This document shows positions 14,132-19,745 of a stretch of 25,915 nucleotides of DNA, piece after piece (positions within the stretch are counted from its first letter, which is position 1; each line of letters starts with the position of its first letter). This DNA is from JBDKVA01 sp039679375 (GTDB lineage Bacteria; Bacillota; Clostridia; Acetivibrionales; DTU013): assembly GCA_039679375.1 (NCBI GenBank), contig JBDKVA010000015.1, positions 1-25,915 of the forward strand, written 5' to 3'. Both the position numbers and the translations under genes were made by a program. The notes beneath the pieces were generated by a model. That model did not search any database and was not told where the DNA came from. It was given only the letters and a program-made list of their open reading frames with translations.

Positions 14132-14971
14132 CTAGCGCTCACATTTATCCCCAACATACCATTGGTTACAAACTGTGCAAATTTTCATTTTATTATCCAT
14201 TTTCATGCATCCCAATAGCTTCCAGCCTTTCCATCGGCGCAAACTGCCAAAGTTTATTGAATAAAAACCAACAATCACTTGATTCGGAGTCCCATAAAAA
14301 AGGTTTATATTGTCTCTGACCCATTGCTTTAAATTATATGGTCGATAGATTTCACCACTCGGAGACATAATCGTCCATGCTTTCGCATGAGCAGGAATCC
14401 TTGCCTTATCTAGTTTATCCTTATATTTCGAATAAGGTTTATAATCTCGTTTTTGTAATATCTTCAGGCACTCTGCGGAGCATGTTTTCCTGCCGACCTC
14501 GGCTTTCTTGCCGCAAACCACACAATTGGGCCCATGGTACCATTTACGCCACTGCTTATTTTTATATAACCTTTCACACTCCGGCGAACAAGTATTTGAC
14601 CTCGTACCAGGGGCGAATATCTTTCCGCACCACTTACATTTTACCGGATCTTTGCGTCTATTTTCGTTGCGGTATGGATTGATGCGGTCTTTGTTTTCAT
14701 GGTAAAATTCAAGTCCTGTTTCACGGTCGTATTCTTGTGCATGGATTGGCTGACATTCTGGACAAAAACGCTGTAATCCACCTTCTACAACATAATCCTT
14801 GCCACACCTCTCGCATTTATCAATGCTTCCAAGAGGGCGTGCAGGACCATTCTTTTTATGCACTCTGTCACGTTCTCGTTGTCGCTCATCTCGGCAAACT
14901 GGACAGTAATAAGCGCGTGGACCGCCCTCGAAAGAGCGGCCGCATGTCTTACAAATATGCTGTTGCAACAT
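14132..14971 (-). CDS. Multi-zinc-finger protein with homing-type DNA-binding module
   Basis: A 279-residue protein made mostly of zinc-ribbon-like modules: CKTCG...CPVC (residues 7-26), CERCG...CPEC (53-74), CKWCG...CSPEC (111-132), CVVCG...CSAEC (150-169), and a final CTVCNQWYVGDKC. Between the fourth and fifth, AWTIMSPSGEIYRPYNLKQWVRDN with a later WKGWK resembles the NUMOD-like module of homing enzymes and phage proteins. Nucleic-acid binding is therefore likely; no catalytic motif is visible. Such arrays occur in phages without known function. The ATG has GAGG upstream at 12 bases. It overlaps nothing and is followed by a hairpin before the recombinase. Confidence 0.65.
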   Translation of the reverse strand: MLQQHICKTCGRSFEGGPRAYYCPVCRDERQRERDRVHKKNGPARPLGSIDKCERCGKDYVVEGGLQRFCPECQPIHAQEYDRETGLEFYHENKDRINPYRNENRRKDPVKCKWCGKIFAPGTRSNTCSPECERLYKNKQWRKWYHGPNCVVCGKKAEVGRKTCSAECLKILQKRDYKPYSKYKDKLDKARIPAHAKAWTIMSPSGEIYRPYNLKQWVRDNINLFYGTPNQVIVGFYSINFGSLRRWKGWKLLGCMKMDNKMKICTVCNQWYVGDKCER

Positions 14972-14991
14972 AGTACCAACCTCACGAGGGG

Positions 14992-15267
14992 TTAATTAAA
15001 ACTCAATACATAGGGATGTTCTGCGTCATACTCGTCGCACCACTCCTGAGGGCCCGATACATTCTCACGTTTGTCAAATGCAAAAACCATGTTGGTAGGT
15101 TCGTTATCCTCATCAACCAATGGGTAATAGCTTATGTCTATTACTCCATCATCTTGATACTCCGGATCCAGTTTGCCGTCATAAGAGTATATCTTACCGT
15201 CGATCCTCAATTTGTTGTCTCCAAGATCCTCATACTCTCTTTTGTTTGCAATGTAATTGTTATGCAT
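14992..15267 (-). CDS. Hypothetical acidic protein
   Basis: A 91-residue acidic protein with no recognised domain. It begins MHNNYIANKREYEDLGDN, has a beta-hairpin KLRIDGKIYSYDGKLDPEY and ends ...AEHPYVLSFN. The start has GGAGG (minus strand) seven bases upstream, and a short hairpin GCGG/CCGC (15285-15297) sits just before that site. A small soluble beta protein; possible interaction partner or inhibitor. Confidence 0.6.
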   Translation of the reverse strand: MHNNYIANKREYEDLGDNKLRIDGKIYSYDGKLDPEYQDDGVIDISYYPLVDEDNEPTNMVFAFDKRENVSGPQEWCDEYDAEHPYVLSFN

Positions 15268-15342
15268 AATTTTCCTCCACTTCCGCGGATAGACCGCACC
15301 ATTATTTTACATTATTAAACCAATAAAGTCTATAAGCATTGA

Positions 15343-15390
15343 GCGACTTTCGCCGCTGGTGGAATTTTACCACCCCAGCTGTAAAGCTGG
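15343..15390 (-). promoter_or_regulatory. Three tandem perfect hairpins
   Basis: GCGA-CTT-TCGC (15343-15353), GGTGG-loop-CCACC (15358-15374) and CCAGCT-GTAA-AGCTGG (15375-15390) follow each other without a gap of more than four bases. They lie just downstream of a 40-residue minus-strand gene and about 75 bases upstream of the next start. No T-run follows on the minus strand. They could form a compact RNA domain or protect mRNA ends. Confidence 0.6.
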
Positions 15391-15401
15391 CAACCTCGGG
15401 A

Positions 15402-15524
15402 CTATTGCATTATGCTTTTATTTGCCGCCATGATGCGTATAAAGCGGGCGCGACGCTCGTACTGTTTACGGTATGTGTCGCTGGTTACCATGCGTACCAG
15501 GTGGATGATATATGCTCTGTTCAT
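15402..15524 (-). CDS. 40-residue basic hypothetical protein
   Basis: A small gene with a strong ribosome site, GGAGG seven bases before its ATG. The product, MNRAYIIHLVRMVTSDTYRK and onward, is arginine-rich (QYERRARFIRIM) and probably a single amphipathic helix. It lies between the three tandem hairpins and the next gene at 15565. Too short to assign; nucleic acid or membrane-surface binding is possible. Confidence 0.55.
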   Translation of the reverse strand: MNRAYIIHLVRMVTSDTYRKQYERRARFIRIMAANKSIMQ

Positions 15525-15564
15525 GGTATAACCTCCGTTTTTTTAATTATTTGTTATATTCCTT

Positions 15565-15825
15565 TTACCTAAACAACCTTGATGAATCAAAGCATACTGT
15601 ATCGCCGGTTTCATTTTGCCTACAAGCCGACCAATGGAATGCACTTCTTGAAATACCACTTAAATATTTTTCTCTGCCTAGTGTGTCAATTGCTTCACTT
15701 GTTGATATTTTCTTACTATCCATTTCATATGTTGTCTTTGTTGTTGCCCTTTCAATTTGGTCAAAATCCCCTTCTTTATGTCCCCATTTTGTTAACAGTT
15801 CTTTATCTTCACTTGTAAGTTTCAT
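15565..15825 (-). CDS. Conserved phage protein (SGISRSAFHWSA)
   Basis: An 86-residue protein of a family seen in many Bacillota phages and mobile elements. The N-terminal helix, LTSEDKELLTKWGHKEGDFDQIERA, is followed by KKISTSEAIDTLGREKYLSGISRSAFHWSA, the hallmark, and a short C-terminal strand ETGDTVCFDSSRLF. Function unknown; the middle looks like a helix-turn-helix. I use the second ATG (15825), with GGAGG seven bases upstream; the first ATG (15837) lies inside that site. Confidence 0.65.
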   Translation of the reverse strand: MKLTSEDKELLTKWGHKEGDFDQIERATTKTTYEMDSKKISTSEAIDTLGREKYLSGISRSAFHWSACRQNETGDTVCFDSSRLFR

Positions 15826-15829
15826 AACT

Positions 15830-15861
15830 TCCTCCATTCTGCCCGCTTATACCGGACGGGC
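15830..15861 (-). promoter_or_regulatory. Hairpin next to the ribosome site
   Basis: GCCCG (15841-15845) pairs with CGGGC (15857-15861). On the minus strand it abuts GGCAGAATGGAGGA, the ribosome region of the gene starting at 15825. The same 14 bases recur before the gene starting at 16181 (16189-16202), also next to a hairpin. Confidence 0.45.
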
Positions 15862-15872
15862 GGCGGCTTATG

Positions 15873-16181
15873 CTAATCTTCAAATTTGCACATATAAAAA
15901 TGCACAACATTGTCCTTGACTTCGTATGTGCAGCGCTCCCACACATCGTAATAGAGAAACCATACATCACCGTTAAAATCGTTAATATAGTCAAACCCCA
16001 ATTCGCGAAGTCCACGCCGCAGCAAGTCATTAACAGAATCGTTACCGTTCTCCCATTTCATGTTGAAAAATGCGGAGTATGCGACTGGCTTATTCTTAGG
16101 CTTACGTGCCGCGAAATCCTTGCAAAGCGAATTAAAATCCATTGTAACACCCTTGCCACTGTGACGTTTTGTTGTTGCCAT
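15873..16181 (-). CDS. Hypothetical protein
   Basis: A 102-residue protein: a basic N-terminus (MATTKRHSGKG), then a helical part (NSLCKDFAARKPKNKPVAYSAF) and an aromatic beta C-terminus (YINDFNGDVWFLYYDVWERCTYEVKDNVVHFYMCKFED). No family recognised. Three ATG codons lie close together; the third (16181) has GGAGG eight bases upstream, while the first (16196) is inside the shared leader and the second is only two bases from GGAGG. A small mixed-fold protein; function unknown. Confidence 0.6.
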   Translation of the reverse strand: MATTKRHSGKGVTMDFNSLCKDFAARKPKNKPVAYSAFFNMKWENGNDSVNDLLRRGLRELGFDYINDFNGDVWFLYYDVWERCTYEVKDNVVHFYMCKFED

Positions 16182-16188
16182 ATCCATA

Positions 16189-16217
16189 TCCTCCATTCTG
16201 CCGGGGATTACCGCCCC
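16189..16217 (-). promoter_or_regulatory. Hairpin next to the ribosome site
   Basis: GGGG (16203-16206) can pair with CCCC (16214-16217), and outer GCCG/CGGC pairs may extend it. On the minus strand it abuts GGCAGAATGGAGGA (16189-16202), identical to the sequence before the gene starting at 15825. Confidence 0.4.
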
Positions 16218-16235
16218 TGCTCGGCTTGTTATGAC

Positions 16236-17204
16236 TTAGACTGCTACCTGCTCTGATGCTGGCTTATAATCTTGTATTTCGCTATACGGGTATTTCATCC
16301 AATCCCAGCCCAGACTATTTAATATTCTTACTGTGGTAGGGTTTGCACTTAATATTTTGCTCCAACTGCCTCGGATTTTAACAAAGTCACCTTTTTTAAC
16401 ATTTGCTTTACTGTAAACAATGCCGCCCAGATCAGCAAGACACTTTTCAAAAAATTCAAGTTTATCATTTTCCCATTCGTATTTTTCAAGCATTTCAGAT
16501 ATTTTTTGCTCAATGTAATCCTCTGTCAAAATGTAGCCGGAGCGGTTTTTTAATTCTTCGCCCTGCTGGATTTTATAGAGGGCTTCCTCGTATTTAACAA
16601 CAATATCTTGATATGTTTTGACTTGCTTATTTTGTTCTTTTATTTTGTTGTCAAGATAAACTTTGTCTTGCAGTTTTGCATTGCTTGCTGTGGCTCTTGC
16701 TGTGGCTGCTCTATCCTGGTAATATGCCGACTTCTCATATTCTTCAAATCCCCGGTCATATCTCGCCATGACTTTGTTTCTGTGATTTGCAAATGCTCTG
16801 CTCCCAGCGTGGCCGGCAATGATCGGCTGTGTGAGCCATGACCAGTCTTTACGGTATTTGTTAAAATCTGCTTGCAGATTTACAGCTCTTTTTTCGGCAT
16901 TATCCGAATAAGTTTCATACCGGTCCGCTCTTGCTTCTGCCCGTTCTGCCTTGACTTCGAGCTGTTCAGCATAAGAAAGCCTTTCGCCAGTTTTGCCGCC
17001 ATCCTCAAGCCCGATTTTCTTTGCGGTTTCTATAGCCCAATAATGATTATTTGTACTGCGGCTTACCCATGCGCCAGCTTTACCGGACCATAAGTAATTG
17101 CTTTTAATTTCCTTCTTCTGACTCTCTGAGAGTGCCTGATATTCCGGCTTGCTGAAATGCAGTTCGATTTTCTGCGTTTCTTGGTTCAGGATGTATTTAC
17201 CCAT
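16236..17204 (-). CDS. DUF3560 domain protein
   Basis: A 322-residue protein of the DUF3560 family of phages and conjugative elements. The N-terminal region (about 1-80) takes the family form IELHFSKPEYQALSES with LWSGKAGAWVSR. The DUF3560 core follows: RLSYAEQLEVKAERAEARADRYETY, QPIIAGHAGSRAFANHRNKV, and the alanine-rich helix YYQDRAATARATASNA. The C-terminal half is a coiled coil, then a small beta segment (KKGDFVKIRGSWSKIL). The biochemical role is unknown. The gene sits in an early-type accessory block with DUF932, a pairing also typical of mobile elements. The ATG has CAGAAAGGGG upstream. Confidence 0.8.
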   Translation of the reverse strand: MGKYILNQETQKIELHFSKPEYQALSESQKKEIKSNYLWSGKAGAWVSRSTNNHYWAIETAKKIGLEDGGKTGERLSYAEQLEVKAERAEARADRYETYSDNAEKRAVNLQADFNKYRKDWSWLTQPIIAGHAGSRAFANHRNKVMARYDRGFEEYEKSAYYQDRAATARATASNAKLQDKVYLDNKIKEQNKQVKTYQDIVVKYEEALYKIQQGEELKNRSGYILTEDYIEQKISEMLEKYEWENDKLEFFEKCLADLGGIVYSKANVKKGDFVKIRGSWSKILSANPTTVRILNSLGWDWMKYPYSEIQDYKPASEQVAV

Positions 17205-17216
17205 AATAAAAATTCC

Positions 17217-17267
17217 CCTTTCTGCCCGGACTTGGAACCGAGCTGTGCATTACAGCCTTTCGGCTGT
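17217..17267 (-). promoter_or_regulatory. GAAA-capped hairpin in the DUF3560 leader
   Basis: On the minus strand ACAGCC-GAAA-GGCTGT (17267 to 17252) is a perfect six-pair stem with a GNRA tetraloop. About 25 bases later comes the ribosome site CAGAAAGGGG (17224 to 17215). The gap contains a weaker CGG/CCG pair. Probable mRNA-level structure. Confidence 0.55.
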
Positions 17268-17274
17268 CCTCTGC

Positions 17275-17427
17275 TTACTTACTCCTTTCCGCTGCTTTAT
17301 TAATGTTGTCTGTCCATTCATCCATTTCGTTTATGTGGCTTACACATTCCGGCCTGATTGGACAGCTGCCGCAATTGCTTTTATAATTGTTTTTACAAAT
17401 TTGCTTTGCTTTCTCGCTTAGTTCCAT
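17275..17427 (-). CDS. 50-residue cysteine-containing protein
   Basis: A short protein, MELSEKAKQICKNNYKSNCG, with four cysteines spaced C-(7)-CGSC-(5)-C, a pattern able to hold one zinc ion or iron-sulfur cluster. The text CGSCPIRPECVSH recalls small zinc-binding proteins of phages. The start at 17427 has AAGGAGG upstream; earlier in-frame codons lack a site. Function unknown. Confidence 0.6.
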   Translation of the reverse strand: MELSEKAKQICKNNYKSNCGSCPIRPECVSHINEMDEWTDNINKAAERSK

Positions 17428-17445
17428 GGTGTAGCCTCCTTCGGC

Positions 17446-17474
17446 TTGATTAATAGGCCGCAAGCATGTATAAT
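17446..17474 (+). promoter_or_regulatory. Candidate antisense promoter inside a hairpin
   Basis: TTGATT (17446-17451) and TATAAT (17469-17474) are 17 bases apart on the plus strand. The -10 is within the loop of a perfect eight-pair inverted repeat, AGGCCGCA (17455-17462) with TGCGGCCT (17480-17487). Transcription would run antisense into the DUF932 gene, since no plus-strand gene follows for two kilobases. Confidence 0.4.
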
Positions 17475-17512
17475 TTACCTGCGGCCTTTGTGCTGCTATA
17501 TAGGCAATCTTT

Positions 17513-18391
17513 TCACTGTGCTGGTGCGAGGTTGCCTATATCCATGCCATTCTTTAACTGCGCCATACCTTCTGCAAGCGTCCACAATGCTCGATTAACT
17601 CCAATAAGTGAATCAACGGACTGTACTTCTCTAGTGGTTGTGCGGTTGCCTGAGTGATTACGGCCTCTCATACCGCCACGGATAAGGTTTTCTTGGAGGC
17701 GGTTGAAAGTGAGCCATAAACTGTTTTTATCATCCTCACGCCTATTTGCCCATAATGCCCTTTCCGGTGTTACTGGCGCGGTACTGCGGCCATGTTCGTC
17801 GCGCTCAAAACGGAGATCAAGGGATGCGGCTGCAAGCAATCTCTGTTCAGGCTTCGACAATTCAATTGCCTGCATGGTTTCGCGGGATTCGTCCACAAGT
17901 TCAAACTCGTCTACAATGCGATATGCAGCCTCTATTACGTCATTCTGGATGTTGCCCCTGTGTCCTACTCGGAAATCCTCAATTTTGTCACCTGCTATAC
18001 AACCATTTTGGCATACGGACCGGAAGAAACCTGCAAGCAACTGGTAAGAGCTCGTACCATCGTGGGAATTAACCAGAATAATTTCATTAGCACCCTCGCT
18101 ATTGGCGATGTCGTTAACATGCCTGAGCCTTAACATGTGCTTGGTAAATTCAGATTTGCCCGGGATACGGCTGGATGCCTGAGCCGCAAAGAATGGAAGG
18201 AAACCTTCTTTCCGGAGTCCTTCAAGTACTTGGATTGTCGGGATGTAAACGTACCGTTCGGAGCGGGATTCATGGGGTTCTTGTGCAAAAATACTTGGTG
18301 CCACCTGGAATATTTGTTCGTTATCCAGGGGATTCATGGAGCGGACTGAGCGCCCATTCTTGCCAATTGTAGTTGCTAACATTCTTGTCAT
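17513..18391 (-). CDS. DUF932 family phage/plasmid protein
   Basis: A 292-residue DUF932 protein, a family found in phages, plasmids and conjugative elements, with no known biochemical activity. Family features: a start with NEQIFQVAPSIFAQEPHESRSERYVY, IPTIQVLEGLRKEGFLPFFAAQ, the central FTKHMLRLRH, and NEIILVNSHDGTSSYQLLAGFFRSVCQNG. The C-terminal part includes RALWANRREDDKNSLWLTFNRLQENLIRGG. I use the ATG at 18391, which follows CCAGAAAGGA; the frame extends upstream without a site. Three stem-loops fill the 95-base leader. Neighbouring DUF3560 and small genes suggest a joint host-takeover or defence-evasion role, by inference only. Confidence 0.8.
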   Translation of the reverse strand: MTRMLATTIGKNGRSVRSMNPLDNEQIFQVAPSIFAQEPHESRSERYVYIPTIQVLEGLRKEGFLPFFAAQASSRIPGKSEFTKHMLRLRHVNDIANSEGANEIILVNSHDGTSSYQLLAGFFRSVCQNGCIAGDKIEDFRVGHRGNIQNDVIEAAYRIVDEFELVDESRETMQAIELSKPEQRLLAAASLDLRFERDEHGRSTAPVTPERALWANRREDDKNSLWLTFNRLQENLIRGGMRGRNHSGNRTTTREVQSVDSLIGVNRALWTLAEGMAQLKNGMDIGNLAPAQ

Positions 18392-18398
18392 AATAAGT

Positions 18399-18480
18399 CC
18401 TTTCTGGAGCGGGTTGCGCCCCGCTGAGTGACCTTGGCCATCATCAGGCACCGCTTTACGGTGCGACCGGGAAACCCGGT
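18399..18480 (-). promoter_or_regulatory. Three strong hairpins in the DUF932 leader
   Basis: On the minus strand: ACCGGG-TTT-CCCGGT (18480-18466), GCACCG-TAAAG-CGGTGC (18464-18448) and AGCGGG-GCGCAA-CCCGCT (18425-18408). The last abuts the ribosome site CCAGAAAGGA (18407-18398). No T-run follows any of them. The first two lie one base apart and could stack. Confidence 0.6.
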
Positions 18481-18486
18481 TTCGGC

Positions 18487-18618
18487 CTATTCTTTATCCG
18501 TCTCAATTTCTTCCTTGTACCACCTGTACAGGGTTTCATCATCCAACTGGTTAAGTTCGTCCAGTGTATACCTTGTCTGCCTCAGCAGGTATCTTGTCAT
18601 TGCCTCTCTTGTTCTCAT
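18487..18618 (-). CDS. BH0509-like small protein
   Basis: A 43-residue protein, MRTREAMTRYLLRQTRYTLDELNQ followed by LDDETLYRWYKEEIETDKE. The layout (basic helix, then a T-L-DEL-LDDE-L turn and a second helix ending near W-Y) matches the BH0509-type family of Bacillus, clostridial and phage genomes, unknown in function. ATG 18618 has AAAGGATGG upstream. Its leader shares the CTGCACGTAGC element with the next gene upstream (18721). Confidence 0.6.
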   Translation of the reverse strand: MRTREAMTRYLLRQTRYTLDELNQLDDETLYRWYKEEIETDKE

Positions 18619-18640
18619 TCAGCACCATCCTTTCAAATTT

Positions 18641-18716
18641 GCTACGTGCAGGAGAAGCCCTCCTATACTTTCCTGCACCCGCTTTGGGCTAAAAGCACTA
18701 TTTATAGTCGCCCAAA
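18641..18716 (-). promoter_or_regulatory. Two-hairpin leader with the CTGCACGTAGC element
   Basis: On the minus strand TTTGGGC (18716-18710) pairs with GCCCAAA (18689-18683), seven perfect pairs, the loop holding ACTA-TAAA-TAGT. Then GTGCAGG (18678-18672) pairs with CCTGCAC (18652-18646), seven perfect pairs. The last stem runs into CTGCACGTAGC (18651-18641), followed by TTTGA and the ribosome site of the BH0509-like gene. Confidence 0.55.
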
Positions 18717-18720
18717 CGAC

Positions 18721-18963
18721 TTAACTATTTATGCCAATTATCAAAGTCTCACCATCTGCTGCAATAGTACCAATCAGTTCAAATTCAAGTGTATCTCTTA
18801 GTCTGCGGTTTTCTCTTTTTTCCAACTCTGCAAGTGTACCCTCAAATACTATGTCTTTCCATTCGCTCATGCGCTGGTTCTGGACTTTAATCTTCTGTAA
18901 TCCGCTTACATGGGCTGTCAATACGGTAAATGTGATTTTCCAGTAATGCTTATTTGATTTCAT
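18721..18963 (-). CDS. Hypothetical protein downstream of the structured RNA
   Basis: An 80-residue protein: basic N-terminus (MKSNKHYWKITFTVL), then two strands, a charged helix (LAELEKRENRRLRD) and a C-terminal hairpin (LEFELIGTIAADGETLIIGIN). No family recognised. A small beta-alpha-beta protein of this sort could bind nucleic acid or a partner. The ATG has GGAGGATTATTGAT upstream. It is the first gene after the ornate leader 18964-19311, so expression may depend on that RNA; it could also bind it. Confidence 0.6.
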   Translation of the reverse strand: MKSNKHYWKITFTVLTAHVSGLQKIKVQNQRMSEWKDIVFEGTLAELEKRENRRLRDTLEFELIGTIAADGETLIIGINS

Positions 18964-19311
18964 ATCAATAATCCTCCAATCAAATTAAGTGCTACGTGCA
19001 GACCAGCTTTCCCGTCTCGCTCCGGCTATCCTGCGCTATGCGCTTCGCCGTATATCCTGCAATGCAGGTTCATCAGGGATTGCTGTTAGGTTGTCAATGT
19101 GCTCTGTGCGGGTACTGAGAGCTGAATTGGTTATTTTAACGCATAAAGCTCGATTCCAGGCTTTCGTGTTCTCCGGCTTTCGCCATCTGTTTCTACTGGG
19201 TAATCCTTTACCGGATGCTACTAGTGAGTCTCTCCGGCTAATTGTTTTCGGCGTATAACCAATTCAGTTTTCAATGTCCGCCAGGTTTGTTTGTGCCGTT
19301 TGCGTTTTGAT
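18964..19311 (-). ncRNA. Candidate ornate structured RNA / long 5-prime leader
   Basis: No coding frame on either strand is convincing here. On the minus strand many perfect helices can form: CTGAATTGGTTA (19267-19256) with TAACCAATTCAG (19133-19122), stacked inside with ACGC/GCGT (19254-19251, 19142-19139); GCCGGA/TCCGGT (19238-19233, 19215-19210); GGC-GAAA-GCC (19184-19175); GCTCT/AGAGC (19122-19118, 19105-19101); CCTGC-ATT-GCAGG (19068-19056); CGGC/GCCG (19050-19047, 19026-19023) enclosing GCGC-ATA-GCGC (19043-19033). A promoter and upstream terminator bracket its 5-prime end. It ends with CTGCACGTAGC (19001-18991) and the next gene's ribosome site. It could be a riboswitch-like leader or a processed RNA. 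No known class was recognised. Confidence 0.6.
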
Positions 19312-19317
19312 AGTTTT

Positions 19318-19346
19318 ATGATACATCCAAACGAAACACACTTCAA
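19318..19346 (-). promoter_or_regulatory. Predicted promoter for the structured RNA
   Basis: On the minus strand TTGAAG (19346-19341) and TATCAT (19323-19318) are separated by 17 bases. It follows the terminator at 19352-19380 directly, and the start of transcription would be near 19311, just before the folded region. Confidence 0.6.
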
Positions 19347-19351
19347 GGCGC

Positions 19352-19380
19352 AAAAATAGCCGCTAAATTTAAACAGCGGC
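19352..19380 (-). terminator. Intrinsic terminator of the regulator gene
   Basis: On the minus strand GCCGCT (19380-19375) and AGCGGC (19364-19359) form a perfect stem around a ten-base loop, followed by TATTTTT. It lies 24 bases after the stop of the RHH-like gene and just before the next promoter. Confidence 0.8.
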
Positions 19381-19403
19381 GAATAGCTCAAATTATCATT
19401 CGA

Positions 19404-19622
19404 TTAGCTTCGTTTATCTTCATTTTTCGCAATATTTTGCGATTCACGAAATATTTTTATTTCGGCCTGTTTTGCGCTGTAATGCTCATTTATCAAGCGT
19501 TTCAGTGTTTCGGTGCGAGTTGTGCCGTAGTAATCGGCAAGTTGGCCGAGCTTATTTTTTGTGATCTCTGGCAGTCGATAGCTTGTATGTGTCGTCTCGG
19601 TCCTGCGGTAATTGTCGCCCAT
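19404..19622 (-). CDS. Ribbon-helix-helix-like regulator
   Basis: A 72-residue protein. TSYRLPEITKNKLGQLADYYGTTRTETLKRLINEHY has the layout of a CopG/Arc ribbon-helix-helix domain: a short strand, then two helices with a turn, and a T-R-T-E-T-L segment typical of the second helix. The tail is charged. ATG 19622 has AGGAGG nine bases upstream and is chosen over ATG 19643. It has its own promoter (19661-19689), and an inverted repeat TACAT-CTT-ATGTA (19639-19651) sits between promoter and ribosome site, suggesting self-repression. It is divergent from the metallopeptidase gene and could control both. Confidence 0.65.
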   Translation of the reverse strand: MGDNYRRTETTHTSYRLPEITKNKLGQLADYYGTTRTETLKRLINEHYSAKQAEIKIFRESQNIAKNEDKRS

Positions 19623-19638
19623 ATATAATAGCCTCCTG

Positions 19639-19689
19639 TACATCTTATGTATATACGCTTATTATATTGCAGATCGGGCAGGATTGCAA
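19639..19689 (-). promoter_or_regulatory. Regulator promoter with candidate operator
   Basis: On the minus strand TTGCAA (19689-19684) and TATAAT (19666-19661) are 17 bases apart. TACAT (19639-19643) and ATGTA (19647-19651) form a five-base inverted repeat about ten bases downstream of the -10, a plausible operator for the ribbon-helix-helix protein. Confidence 0.65.
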
Positions 19690-19745
19690 GCATTACCGGA
19701 GCATGGCTGTGATAAGGTAAAATAGAGGTAAGGGAGTTGATTACA

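Noticed and set aside
15016..15318. Plus-strand open frames in the minus-strand block (for example 15016-15318, 15579-15818, 17746-18072)
   Set aside because: They lack ribosome sites and are antisense to well-supported minus-strand genes with GGAGG sites.
18964..19311. Group I or group II intron
   Set aside because: I could not place the conserved core segments of a group I intron or a domain V of a group II intron, no enzyme is encoded inside, and the segment lies between a promoter and a complete gene, not within one.
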